A stretch of 7,671 nucleotides of DNA from an uncultured Desulfovibrio sp. (GCA_946490455.1 CAMLXE010000077.1:1-7671), one strand, 5' to 3'; counted from the first letter of the stretch, positions 1 through 5,691 are shown. Notes: generated by a model from the letters alone, not told the origin. A program made the numbers and translations.

Positions 1-337
1 AACATTCAAAATGAATGATTCGAGAAGAATGATTTTCCGCAGCTGAATACAGAACAGCTTTGGCCTTTCTTGCAACAAAGCCATATCCTTCCTTTTGATT
101 GGGAACGCATCGAAAAAACAAGTTTGCAAAAGAAGATGAGGAGGCTGTCCCCTCATATAGTCTGTTCTTTCTGCAAGGTATGCTGTGAAAAAAATCCGTT
201 GAAAGACTGGCCTGGTCTGATTGCAGAGGAGAACGACTGCTCAAAACTGATCTTGGCATGAATTTTGTTTGAGGGAAGAACAAGGAAAGTGCCGCATCAG
301 ACCTGTCATCAATCTTTATACAAACAGGAAGTGAATA
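1..337. other. Region without a convincing gene, upstream of the epimerase
   Basis: No frame gives a recognisable protein. The longest open stretch (19-261, plus) has only a TTG start at 70, no Shine-Dalgarno sequence, and an unfamiliar product with a Cys cluster (CSFCKVCC). The first 35 bases hold an inverted repeat, CATTCA-AAA-TGAATG (3-17), overlapping a direct repeat GAATGATT (13-20 and 27-34), which could be an operator. A possible promoter lies at 253-270. This may be the far end of an intergenic region or a decayed gene. Confidence 0.6.
253..270 (+). promoter_or_regulatory. Possible sigma-54 promoter of the epimerase gene
   Basis: The sequence TTGGCATG, then AATT, then TTGTTT resembles the sigma-54 consensus YTGGCACG-N4-TTGCW. 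The -24 GG (255-256) and the -12 position (267-268) are ten bases apart, as required, but the -12 dinucleotide is GT rather than GC. Transcription would begin near 280, leaving a leader of about 58 bases before the ATG at 338. I saw no better sigma-70 promoter in this gap. The -12 mismatch makes this only a candidate. Confidence 0.3.
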
Positions 338-1378
338 ATGCAGCGTATTTACAAGGAAATCTTTGGCGAGCATGAAGGAAAGACCGTTCATCTTTTTCGC
401 CTGGTCAATGCCAATGGCATGACCGCCGAGTTGATTGAATTCGGTGGACGAATCAAGGGACTCTCCATTCCTAATGGGAAGGGCGGTCTCGACAACATGA
501 GCGTAGGATTTGAAACCCTGGAACCCTATGCTGAACGTTTCAATCCATGGTTTGGGGCATTGGTGGGACGGACTGCCAGCCGAATTACGGGTGCCAGTTT
601 TGAACTTGATGGTGTCCGGTATAACCTGTCGGCCAATGGCCCTGGAGGCAGCCTCATGCATGGTGGCTATAAGGGCTTTGACAAGGTTATCTGGTCTGGA
701 GAGGCCGAAGAGGATGGCAATGGCGCGACGCTGAAGCTGCGCTATACGGCAGCCGATGGGGAAGAAGGCTATCCCGGAAAGGTGGATGTTCTGGTAACCT
801 ACAGGCTGGATGATGAAAACCGTTTCCACATGAACTGGGAAGCTGTAACGGACAAGCCGACCATTATTGACATGACTTCACATGTGTATCTGAATCTGAA
901 CGGATTTCACAATGAAAATGTCATGAATGAATATCTGCGTGTGAATGCTTCCGAGTATCTTGAAAAGGATAACACGGGTACGCCTACCGGTGTATTGTTC
1001 TCTGTAGAGGGAACACCGTTTGATCTGCGCAAGGCCATGCCTCTGGACAAGCTTTCCAATGGTGGTGTGTATAATCCCATTCTCAAGCTGGATGGAGAAG
1101 CTGGAACCTTGCGGGAAGTTGCGGAAGTTTCCATTCCTGAAAAGGGCCGTTCCTACAAGCTGTTCACGACAGGTCGTGCCCTGCAGGTGTACAATGCCTA
1201 CAATGTCCCGCAGTTCTTTGCCAGCAATGGCCTTGAATCGCCCTATGGCAATGCTCCTGGGCTGTGCCTCGAACCGCAGAATTATCCCAATGCGGTCAAT
1301 ATCCCGACCATGCCTTCTCCCATTCTGCGTCCCGGCGAAGTGTACTCCGAAAAGCAGTTCTTTGCCTTTACCTGGTGA
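338..1378 (+). CDS. galM: Aldose 1-epimerase family protein (GalM-like, divergent)
   Basis: The 346-residue product has the length and motif order of the galactose mutarotase family, which interconverts alpha and beta anomers of free hexoses in the cytoplasm. Visible landmarks are GRTASRI (77-83), LMHGG with the likely catalytic His108, DGEEGYPG (140-147), SHVYLNLNG with His182, and LEPQNYPNAVN with Glu312, the likely catalytic base. No signal peptide is seen. The ATG at 338 has AGGAAG six bases upstream. Several family positions differ: Ser replaces Asn in both the usual GRxANRI and NHxYFNL motifs. The usual YDHxFxL motif, whose Asp binds substrate, reads GVYNPIL (243-249) with no Asp. Family membership is secure. 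Galactose as the substrate is not, and no gal genes are nearby. The gene is monocistronic, ending at a terminator. Confidence 0.9.
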   Translation: MQRIYKEIFGEHEGKTVHLFRLVNANGMTAELIEFGGRIKGLSIPNGKGGLDNMSVGFETLEPYAERFNPWFGALVGRTASRITGASFELDGVRYNLSANGPGGSLMHGGYKGFDKVIWSGEAEEDGNGATLKLRYTAADGEEGYPGKVDVLVTYRLDDENRFHMNWEAVTDKPTIIDMTSHVYLNLNGFHNENVMNEYLRVNASEYLEKDNTGTPTGVLFSVEGTPFDLRKAMPLDKLSNGGVYNPILKLDGEAGTLREVAEVSIPEKGRSYKLFTTGRALQVYNAYNVPQFFASNGLESPYGNAPGLCLEPQNYPNAVNIPTMPSPILRPGEVYSEKQFFAFTW

Positions 1379-1448
1379 CCCTCCAGCTGGCGTTTCTCCT
1401 GCGCGGAACGTCGGTTTTAACGGACCGCATCCGAGGCGGTCATGATTC

Positions 1449-1474
1449 AGAGGGGCTTCGGCCCCCTCTTTTTT
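1449..1474 (+). terminator. Rho-independent terminator of the epimerase gene
   Basis: AGAGGGGC pairs with GCCCC(C)TCT around a TTCG tetraloop, with one bulged C at 1466, followed by six T residues (1469-1474). It starts 71 bases after the epimerase stop and is oriented for plus-strand transcripts. Confidence 0.85.
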
Positions 1475-1523
1475 ACATTCAGAAGAAAGGCCGCAGCTAC
1501 CTCCCTTTGACTGTTGACCATAG

Positions 1524-1569
1524 GCAGAAAGAAAGACCGAGCTCTCCTGAGCTCGGTCTTTCTTTCTGC
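1524..1569. terminator. Perfect 21-bp hairpin, likely bidirectional terminator
   Basis: Arms 1524-1544 and 1549-1569 are exact reverse complements around a 4-base loop (TCCT). The inner part is GC-rich (GACCGAGCTC). The outer part is A-rich on the left and T-rich on the right (TTTCTTTCT), so either strand would give a stem followed by a U-rich arm. It lies between two convergent genes, where such bidirectional terminators are common. Confidence 0.75.
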
Positions 1570-1679
1570 GGAGTGCTGCATATGGAATACGCTTCGGCCT
1601 GTCTGGAACCGCAGACAATTCATGGAACGATCACTAGCTGCACGAGATGGACTGAAAATACGATTTCATGGAAAGGATT

Positions 1680-1720
1680 AAGGCCGGAGGAATGTTCATA
1701 CCGCATTCCTCAGGCCTTTT
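1680..1720. terminator. Hairpin terminator near the end of dctM
   Basis: AAGGCC-G-GAGGAATG (1680-1694) pairs with CATTCCTC-A-GGCCTT (1704-1718), leaving one G/A mismatch and a 9-base loop. The T-run is better on the plus strand (TTTT, 1717-1720) than on the minus strand (TTAATCCTTT). The hairpin begins 60 bases past the dctM stop, so it could end the dctQM transcript or back up the epimerase terminators. Confidence 0.55.
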
Positions 1721-1777
1721 CCCTTGTGTGGCAATAACTCTATGGAATCATTTTCTGAAGCCTGATTGCTTCATTTC

Positions 1778-3064
1778 CTACTGATGCATGCCAGAGGTCA
1801 TATACAGTGAAAGCTCTGGGACATAGGCTACAATGGCAAGCATGATGATCAGCGTGATGATGAATGGAATGGCCGCAACACTGAGGCGTTCAATACTGAT
1901 TTTGGCAATACTTGAACCGATAAACAGGGTCATGCCCACAGGTGGGGTCTGTCCGGCTACGGCAAAGCTGACCAGCATGACAACACCAAAATGAACAGGG
2001 TCCACTCCCATGGCGCCGATAAGCGGCATAACCAGAGGCGTAACAATAAGGATGATGGCCACGGCTTCGAGGAACATGCCAAGAATGAGCAGGATAACAA
2101 GGATCAGAGCCATAAGGATGTACTTGTTGGTGGTAATGCCCATGAGGAAGGAAAGAACCGCATTGGACATGTTATAGTACATCATGATCTGACCAAGAGC
2201 AGTAGCCGCAGCAACCACAAGGAAGATGGCGGCGTTGACCTTGACAGTACTTTTAAGAATTTCAAGAAGCTTTCTGGCACTCATGGAACGCATGATAAAA
2301 CATTCGGCTATGAGGGCATAGATAACGGCAATGGCACCTGCTTCCGTAGGTGTAGCCAGACCTCCATAGATTCCGCCCAGTACAATAATGGGAACCAGCA
2401 AGGCCCATTTTGCATCGTTCAGTGCCGTGAGTGTTTCTTTCAGAGTAGCACGCCTGCTTCCCTTGCCGAAGCCCTTGCGGCGGCAGATGCAGTAACTGAG
2501 GATCATGAGGGCAAGCGCGATAAGCAGACCGGGAACGACCGAAGCAATGAACAGATCACTGACGGATACGCCTGCCGTGGACCCATATACGATCAGCGGA
2601 ATGCTCGGTGGTATCATGATACCCAGACAGCCGGATGTGGAGTTGACGGCTGCGGAAAACTCCCGTGAGTAGCCTTCTTCCTGCATGGCTGGAATCATGA
2701 TGCCGCCTACTGCGGCGACCGTAGCGGCGGCAGACCCACTGAGTGCACCATAGAACAGACAGGTGAGTACTGTAATATGGGCCATACCACCGGGAATATG
2801 CCCTACAAGACAACGTGATACGGCCAGAAGAGAATTGGCCATGGTACCCTTTTGCATGATTTCACCCGCAAGGATGAAAAAAGGGACGGCCATGAGCGGG
2901 AACGAGTCCAGCGCTCCGAACATTTTTTGGGCAAGGAAAACTGCCGGCAGATCTCCAACCAGCATGCCTGCAAAGACAGCAAGACCGATGGCAACTCCGA
3001 TCGGTACGGAAAGAATCAGCAAAACAACAAGTGTTCCAAAGGTGGTAACAAGAACTGGATCCAT
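1778..3064 (-). CDS. dctM: TRAP transporter large permease subunit (DctM family)
   Basis: This 428-residue, very hydrophobic inner-membrane protein is the ion-coupled transport subunit of a TRAP (tripartite ATP-independent periplasmic) transporter, which uses a cation gradient to import organic acids handed over by a periplasmic binding protein. Its length is typical of DctM. Family landmarks in order are PFFILAGEIM (61-70), FYGALSGSAAAT (104-115), GIMIPPSIPLIVYG (148-161), GGLATPTEAGAIA (234-246) and GQTPPVGMTLFIGSSIA (371-387). The last two are the conserved loops of the transport core. The ATG at 3064 is preceded by AGGGG about six bases upstream. The partner dctQ lies 111 bases upstream on the same strand. 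No binding-protein gene is present, so the substrate cannot be read from the sequence. C4-dicarboxylates are only one of many known ligands. Confidence 0.95.
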   Translation of the reverse strand: MDPVLVTTFGTLVVLLILSVPIGVAIGLAVFAGMLVGDLPAVFLAQKMFGALDSFPLMAVPFFILAGEIMQKGTMANSLLAVSRCLVGHIPGGMAHITVLTCLFYGALSGSAAATVAAVGGIMIPAMQEEGYSREFSAAVNSTSGCLGIMIPPSIPLIVYGSTAGVSVSDLFIASVVPGLLIALALMILSYCICRRKGFGKGSRRATLKETLTALNDAKWALLVPIIVLGGIYGGLATPTEAGAIAVIYALIAECFIMRSMSARKLLEILKSTVKVNAAIFLVVAAATALGQIMMYYNMSNAVLSFLMGITTNKYILMALILVILLILGMFLEAVAIILIVTPLVMPLIGAMGVDPVHFGVVMLVSFAVAGQTPPVGMTLFIGSSIAKISIERLSVAAIPFIITLIIMLAIVAYVPELSLYMTSGMHQ

Positions 3065-3175
3065 GCGTAACCCCTGTATGATATGGCAACAGATTTTTGT
3101 TGCCTGAACAACGTTGCAACGAAGGGAAAAGGGCAGATAGATGTTATCTGTCGGCCTTGTCTCTCCGTGGTCCTG
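3065..3175 (-). promoter_or_regulatory. Structured spacer between dctQ and dctM
   Basis: TRAP permease genes usually abut or overlap, but here 111 bases separate them. In minus-strand order the spacer holds CAGATA-ACATC-TATCTG (3134-3150) followed by a C/T-rich run, then the perfect 10-base palindrome CGTTGCAACG (3112-3121). Next comes a 7-pair hairpin with arms at 3085-3091 and 3098-3104, which ends about 21 bases before the dctM start. These could tune the dctM:dctQ ratio by partial termination, RNA processing or translation control, or the palindrome could be a DNA operator. None of this is shown by the sequence alone. Confidence 0.4.
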
Positions 3176-3700
3176 TTAGAGAGATGCGGCGGCCTGATCC
3201 GGATCAAATGTTTCCGCGTTGTCACCACGAAGGATGTGAATGATACGAATGACGGCCTGAATACCCATCAGACCCATCCCAACCGGCATGGCCATCCAGA
3301 TGATCCATGCAGGAATCTGCATGGCCGGTGTCAGCTGTTCTGACCAGCGGATATTTTCGATGGACTGCATGCTGGCATAGAGCATGATGAGGCAGAAAAG
3401 AAGACACATGAGACAGGCGAAGGCATGGATGAACTTGCGCAGACGTGGGCCTGCAAGACTCCGCAGGATAGTCATTTCCAGGTGACTGTCAGTCTTCATG
3501 GCGTAGCTACAGCCAAACATGACCGACCAGATGGAAAGGTAACGGGCGAGTTCTTCGGTCCAATCCAGGGAATTCTGAAGAACGTAGCGGCAGAACACCT
3601 GGATGGAAACAATGATGACAAGAATGGTTAGCGCAGTGACGCTGATGGCCATATCGACAGCATTAATGGTACGCCACAGAGAGAATGATTGCTTACTCAT
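3176..3700 (-). CDS. dctQ: TRAP transporter small permease subunit (DctQ family)
   Basis: The 174-residue product has four predicted membrane helices (about 17-36, 52-68, 90-109 and 131-154), as expected for DctQ, the small subunit that supports DctM and docks the binding protein. The family signature follows helix 1: QVFCRYVLQNSLDWTEELARY (34-54), an F/CRYV...SLxWxEExxRY pattern, with a conserved SHLEM shortly after (72-76). I chose the ATG at 3700 because GGAGG sits four bases upstream. The longer frame to 3715 starts at a TTG and reads through that Shine-Dalgarno sequence. It is the first gene of a dctQM unit. The binding protein DctP, normally just upstream or downstream, is missing here. 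Confidence 0.92.
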   Translation of the reverse strand: MSKQSFSLWRTINAVDMAISVTALTILVIIVSIQVFCRYVLQNSLDWTEELARYLSIWSVMFGCSYAMKTDSHLEMTILRSLAGPRLRKFIHAFACLMCLLFCLIMLYASMQSIENIRWSEQLTPAMQIPAWIIWMAMPVGMGLMGIQAVIRIIHILRGDNAETFDPDQAAASL

Positions 3701-3704
3701 GGAT

Positions 3705-3709
3705 CCTCC
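3705..3709 (-). promoter_or_regulatory. Ribosome binding site fixing the dctQ start
   Basis: The minus strand reads GGAGG-ATCC-ATG. A strong Shine-Dalgarno sequence therefore sits four bases before the ATG at 3700, which rules out the in-frame TTG at 3715. Confidence 0.8.
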
Positions 3710-3715
3710 ATGCAA

Positions 3716-3878
3716 CCTGATACAATTTTATGGGGTCCGGTAAAGAGTACCTGCCCGGATAGCTTCAAGGTACGGGCAACTACATTTAGAGAACCGGCGA
3801 TGTGAAGCAAGATGCAAAGTGAAAACGTGGTGTGTTTCCACGCCGCAGCATGTACTTTTGCATAAGTGAAGGAGAGGT
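3716..3878. other. dctQ upstream region and possible folded leader
   Basis: The promoter of dctQM should lie here, but I find no convincing sigma-70 or sigma-54 site. The best pair is TTGCTT with TAAATG, 16 bases apart, on the minus strand, and it is weak. On the minus strand, TGCCCG pairs with CGGGCA (3773-3778 with 3752-3757). An overlapping alternative pairs GTACC with GGTAC (3769-3773 with 3747-3751). Both sit inside an outer CCGGT/ACCGG pair (3793-3797 with 3737-3741). It matches no riboswitch class I know. Confidence 0.35.
3822..3842 (-). terminator. Short terminator-like hairpin
   Basis: On the minus strand CGTGG and CCACG (3838-3842 and 3826-3830) flank a 7-base loop and are followed by TTTT (3822-3825). 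The stem is only five pairs, plus one possible G-U pair. It lies 36 bases past the stop of the small ORF at 3879 and has no T-run on the plus strand, so it suggests a minus-strand transcript ending here, ahead of dctQ. Confidence 0.45.
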
Positions 3879-4256
3879 TCAGGCCAGTGGAGGTGCAAGA
3901 GGGAGAGGAGGCCAATCCTTCATCTGCGAAGGAGGGATAAAAAAGATATCATCCTTATGGAGTGGAGAATCCATATCACAAGGATGGCAGGTGGAAAGAT
4001 ATAGGAGAACACAGGTGAGAGGAGGCAATCCGTCGCTTTGACGGTTTTTGCTGTTGTCCAGTCGTGGTGAAGCCCTGAGTTCCAGCAGAGGCTGGGGACC
4101 AAAATCAATGGAGAGAGTAGTGAGATGAATATCTGAGCCAGAATGGCAGGTTGGCGTAAACGGTATATCCTGGTACAGACCGCAGAACAGGATGGCGACA
4201 AAAAGAACGTACCATATCTTTTTATGAATGGCTTGGACAGAACTGCGGTACGTCAT
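3879..4256 (-). CDS. Hypothetical small protein with one N-terminal membrane segment (doubtful)
   Basis: This would be a 125-residue product I do not recognise. It begins with a short basic stretch and one hydrophobic segment (about residues 14-28, IWYVLFVAILFCGLY), like a signal anchor. An exported tail follows, with a CHPC motif and a Pro-rich C terminus (PPLPLAPPLA). In favour are the signal-like N terminus, ordinary codon use with few rare codons, and a terminator-like hairpin 36 bases past the stop. Against are the lack of a clear Shine-Dalgarno sequence at the ATG (4256) and no promoter between it and the dehydrogenase terminator at 4280-4314. The minus strand here is also pyrimidine-rich, which yields Pro/Leu/Ser-rich frames by chance. 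An upstream ATG at 4316 falls inside the terminator and is unlikely. It is far too short for the missing DctP. Confidence 0.35.
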   Translation of the reverse strand: MTYRSSVQAIHKKIWYVLFVAILFCGLYQDIPFTPTCHSGSDIHLTTLSIDFGPQPLLELRASPRLDNSKNRQSDGLPPLTCVLLYLSTCHPCDMDSPLHKDDIFFIPPSQMKDWPPLPLAPPLA

Positions 4257-4279
4257 GCAAACCCCAAACGAAAGAAACC

Positions 4280-4314
4280 AAAAGGCGGAGCGTCGTGGGA
4301 AGGAGGGCTCCGCC
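4280..4314 (-). terminator. Rho-independent terminator of the dehydrogenase gene
   Basis: On the minus strand GGCGGAGC (4314-4307) pairs perfectly with GCTCCGCC (4291-4284) around a 15-base loop, followed by TTTT (4283-4280) and a further T-rich stretch. It lies about 56 bases past the dehydrogenase stop. Confidence 0.7.
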
Positions 4315-4327
4315 ATTGGCAGCAGAA

Positions 4328-4363
4328 CGGTTCCGGGTGCAATGGAGGATGAACCCGGAACCG
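4328..4363 (-). terminator. 11-bp hairpin just past the dehydrogenase stop
   Basis: CGGTTCCGGGT (4328-4338) and ACCCGGAACCG (4353-4363) are exact complements around a 14-base loop, starting seven bases after the stop codon at 4371. The following minus-strand sequence, TTCTGCTGCC, is only weakly T-rich. It may act as a 3' stabilising stem or work in tandem with the terminator at 4280-4314. Confidence 0.5.
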
Positions 4364-4370
4364 GAAAGCT

Positions 4371-5123
4371 CTAGTTCTTGCGGTAGAAGGCCCAGCCGCC
4401 GTCGGACTGACAGACAGGCATAATTTCCATTTTCAGAACATTCATATGAGCAGGCAGATTTACGGACCACCAGATGGCTTCAGCGATGTCCTGAGGGGTC
4501 AGAGGATCGGCACCAGCATAGAAGTTGTCGGCTACACTGGTATCGCCCTTGTAGCGAATATCCATGAATTCCGTGCGCAGCATGCCGGGTTCGATACTGG
4601 TCACACGAATGTTGGTGCCCAGCAGGTCAACCTTGAGGTTCCGGTTGAAGTGGTTCACGAAAGCCTTGCTTGCGGAATAGACGTTACCGCAACGGAAAGC
4701 GCGGGAGCCCGCAACGGAGCCGATATTGACAACATGTCCCTTATTCCGTTCGACCATTCCGGGGAGAATGGCACGAGTGCAGTAGAGCAGTCCCTTGATA
4801 TTGGTATCGACCATGGCATCCCAGTCGTCCAGATCGGAGCTCTGGGCTGGATCGGAACCTACAGAAAGACCGGCGTTGTTGAGCAGCACGTCGATATCAG
4901 CAAATTTTGCGGGAAGATTAGAAAAGGCTTTTTCGACAGCTTCACGGCTTTGTACGTCAAAATTCAGAGGCAGGAAGCAGTCACCGAGTTCTGCAGCAAG
5001 CTTGTCCAGACGTTCCTTACGGCGACCTGTGCCGATAACTTGCCAACCTTCACGAGCAAAGCGACGAGCTGTTTCCAGACCAACGCCTGAAGTGACACCG
5101 GTGATGCAGATAGTACGGGCCAT
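4371..5123 (-). CDS. ydfG: NADP-dependent short-chain dehydrogenase, YdfG-like
   Basis: The 250-residue classical short-chain dehydrogenase/reductase closely follows E. coli YdfG (248 residues) along its whole length. YdfG is a cytoplasmic NADP-dependent 3-hydroxy acid/L-allo-threonine dehydrogenase that also reduces malonic semialdehyde. Visible motifs are the cofactor loop TGVTSGVG (8-15), TGRRKERL (32-39) with Arg residues favouring NADP, NNAG (82-85), Asn109, Ser136 (NIGSVAGS), and the catalytic YSASK with Tyr149 and Lys153. Family-specific blocks such as LPGMVERNKGH (120-130), RVTSIEPG (173-180) and the C-terminal LPAHMNVLKMEIMPVCQS (223-240) also match. The ATG at 5123 is fixed by GGAGG six bases upstream. 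The frame stays open to 5396 but that extension is not protein-like. It is a single-gene unit with a sigma-54 promoter at 5201-5217 and two hairpins downstream. The exact substrate is inferred. Confidence 0.9.
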   Translation of the reverse strand: MARTICITGVTSGVGLETARRFAREGWQVIGTGRRKERLDKLAAELGDCFLPLNFDVQSREAVEKAFSNLPAKFADIDVLLNNAGLSVGSDPAQSSDLDDWDAMVDTNIKGLLYCTRAILPGMVERNKGHVVNIGSVAGSRAFRCGNVYSASKAFVNHFNRNLKVDLLGTNIRVTSIEPGMLRTEFMDIRYKGDTSVADNFYAGADPLTPQDIAEAIWWSVNLPAHMNVLKMEIMPVCQSDGGWAFYRKN

Positions 5124-5129
5124 GGGATT

Positions 5130-5134
5130 CCTCC
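5130..5134 (-). promoter_or_regulatory. Ribosome binding site fixing the dehydrogenase start
   Basis: The minus strand reads GGAGG-AATCCC-ATG, with ideal spacing to 5123. The next in-frame ATG upstream (5144) would translate through this site. Confidence 0.85.
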
Positions 5135-5200
5135 AGAAATGCATTGTTGAAGGGAGAGCGCATAAGAACTGCGCTTGTTTGCGCCTGTTTCTCAAATGAA

Positions 5201-5217
5201 AGCAAGAACAGTGCCAG
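5201..5217 (-). promoter_or_regulatory. Sigma-54 (RpoN) promoter of the dehydrogenase gene
   Basis: The minus strand reads CTGGCAC-TGTTC-TTGCT, matching the YTGGCAC-N5-TTGCW consensus at essentially every conserved base. The invariant GG (5215-5214) and GC (5203-5202) are exactly ten bases apart. Transcription would start near 5190, giving a leader of about 67 bases that ends in the GGAGG site. A sigma-54 promoter needs an activator ATPase bound upstream, so the gene should be switched on by a specific signal rather than constitutively. The activator is not in the window. Confidence 0.7.
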
Positions 5218-5691
5218 CAAAGGGGCTGAGGGGCAATTAGTTCTATTTTAGACAATAAGGACCAGTTCTTTCTTGTGAAGATTTGCAATACCACATGCTC
5301 TGAACAAAAAACATGTTGCTGTGAAAGAGGTTGCAGCCTTATGGAGCGGATGAATGCTGAGTGGCCATCAGAATCCGGTGACAGAAAGTAGGACAACTAC
5401 AATAAATTTATTTATATTTCAAATAATATCCTGATGTTATGAATATGGTTCCGAATGTGCTGATGGAAGGTATAAACATGAATCAGCAATGGTAGTGTCT
5501 TTTGCGCCGATTTGGCACGAAATGATATCATTCAAAATGAAAATTTCAAAATAAAACATTTCGCTTTGCGCAGCTTTCCCCTCAAGGCAGACAGCAGAAA
5601 GGGAAGGCAATCTGTCACAATGAGAAAAAATACATACGCCAGGGGACAATCGAGTGGGCAGGAAGGTCCCTGTCAGAAAGTAAGGAATGAG
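5218..5691. other. Long AT-rich intergenic region with palindromes
   Basis: No protein is recognisable in about 470 bases between the dehydrogenase promoter and the oxidoreductase terminator. Small ORFs at 5437-5649 (minus) and 5512-5754 (plus) look like chance, and the second runs through the terminator. The region contains AACATGTT (5310-5317), AATAAATTTATT (5401-5412), ATATT-TCAAAT-AATAT (5414-5429), AATGATATCATT (5521-5532) and TGAAA-A-TTTCA (5538-5548). These could be activator or repressor sites for the dehydrogenase, or promoter DNA of an unannotated small RNA. Confidence 0.5.
5521..5548. promoter_or_regulatory. Cluster of AT-rich palindromes, possible regulator site
   Basis: Three elements touch or overlap here: AATGATATCATT (perfect, 5521-5532), ATTCA-AAA-TGAA (5530-5541) and TGAAA-A-TTTCA (5538-5548). 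The spacing and A/T-rich dyads loosely resemble Fur/PerR-type operators, but match no consensus exactly. It lies about 330 bases upstream of the dehydrogenase transcription start. Confidence 0.3.

Larger units (their letters stand above)
1379..1777. other. Convergent intergenic region with a row of hairpins
   Basis: About 400 bases separate the stop codons of the plus-strand epimerase and minus-strand dctM. I see no gene here. ORFs running through it overlap the epimerase in other frames. It holds four inverted repeats: GACCGC/GCGGTC (1423-1441), a UUCG-loop terminator (1449-1474), a perfect 21-base-pair hairpin (1524-1569), and a 14-pair hairpin with one mismatch (1680-1718). The stretch 1575-1675 between the last two shows no tRNA or other recognisable RNA. 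Confidence 0.7.

Noticed and set aside
70..261. 63-codon plus-strand ORF with a Cys cluster
   Set aside because: It has a TTG start, no Shine-Dalgarno sequence and no recognisable family. The frame is open only from 19, so it may be chance or a decayed remnant.
878..1618. 246-codon minus-strand ORF
   Set aside because: It lies antisense to the epimerase and runs through two terminator hairpins. The product is low-complexity and does not look like a protein family.
1991..2668. 225-codon plus-strand ORF
   Set aside because: It is antisense to dctM. Its Asn/His/Gly/Asp-rich composition is the mirror of hydrophobic codons, not a real protein.
3747..3778. Classical H-type pseudoknot in the dctQ leader
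   Set aside because: The pairing order fits, but both crossing loops would have zero length, so the two stems are more likely mutually exclusive.
3716..4370. A degenerate dctP binding-protein gene
   Set aside because: No frame shows DctP-like stretches, and the only sizeable minus-strand frame encodes an unrelated 125-residue product.
5124..5396. N-terminal extension of the dehydrogenase frame
   Set aside because: It would span the sigma-54 promoter and the GGAGG site, and the residues match nothing before the MARTICITG start of the Rossmann fold.
5511..5527. Second sigma-54-like site, TTTGGCACGA, on the plus strand
   Set aside because: The -24 half is perfect, but the -12 position reads TA instead of GC, and no plus-strand gene follows.
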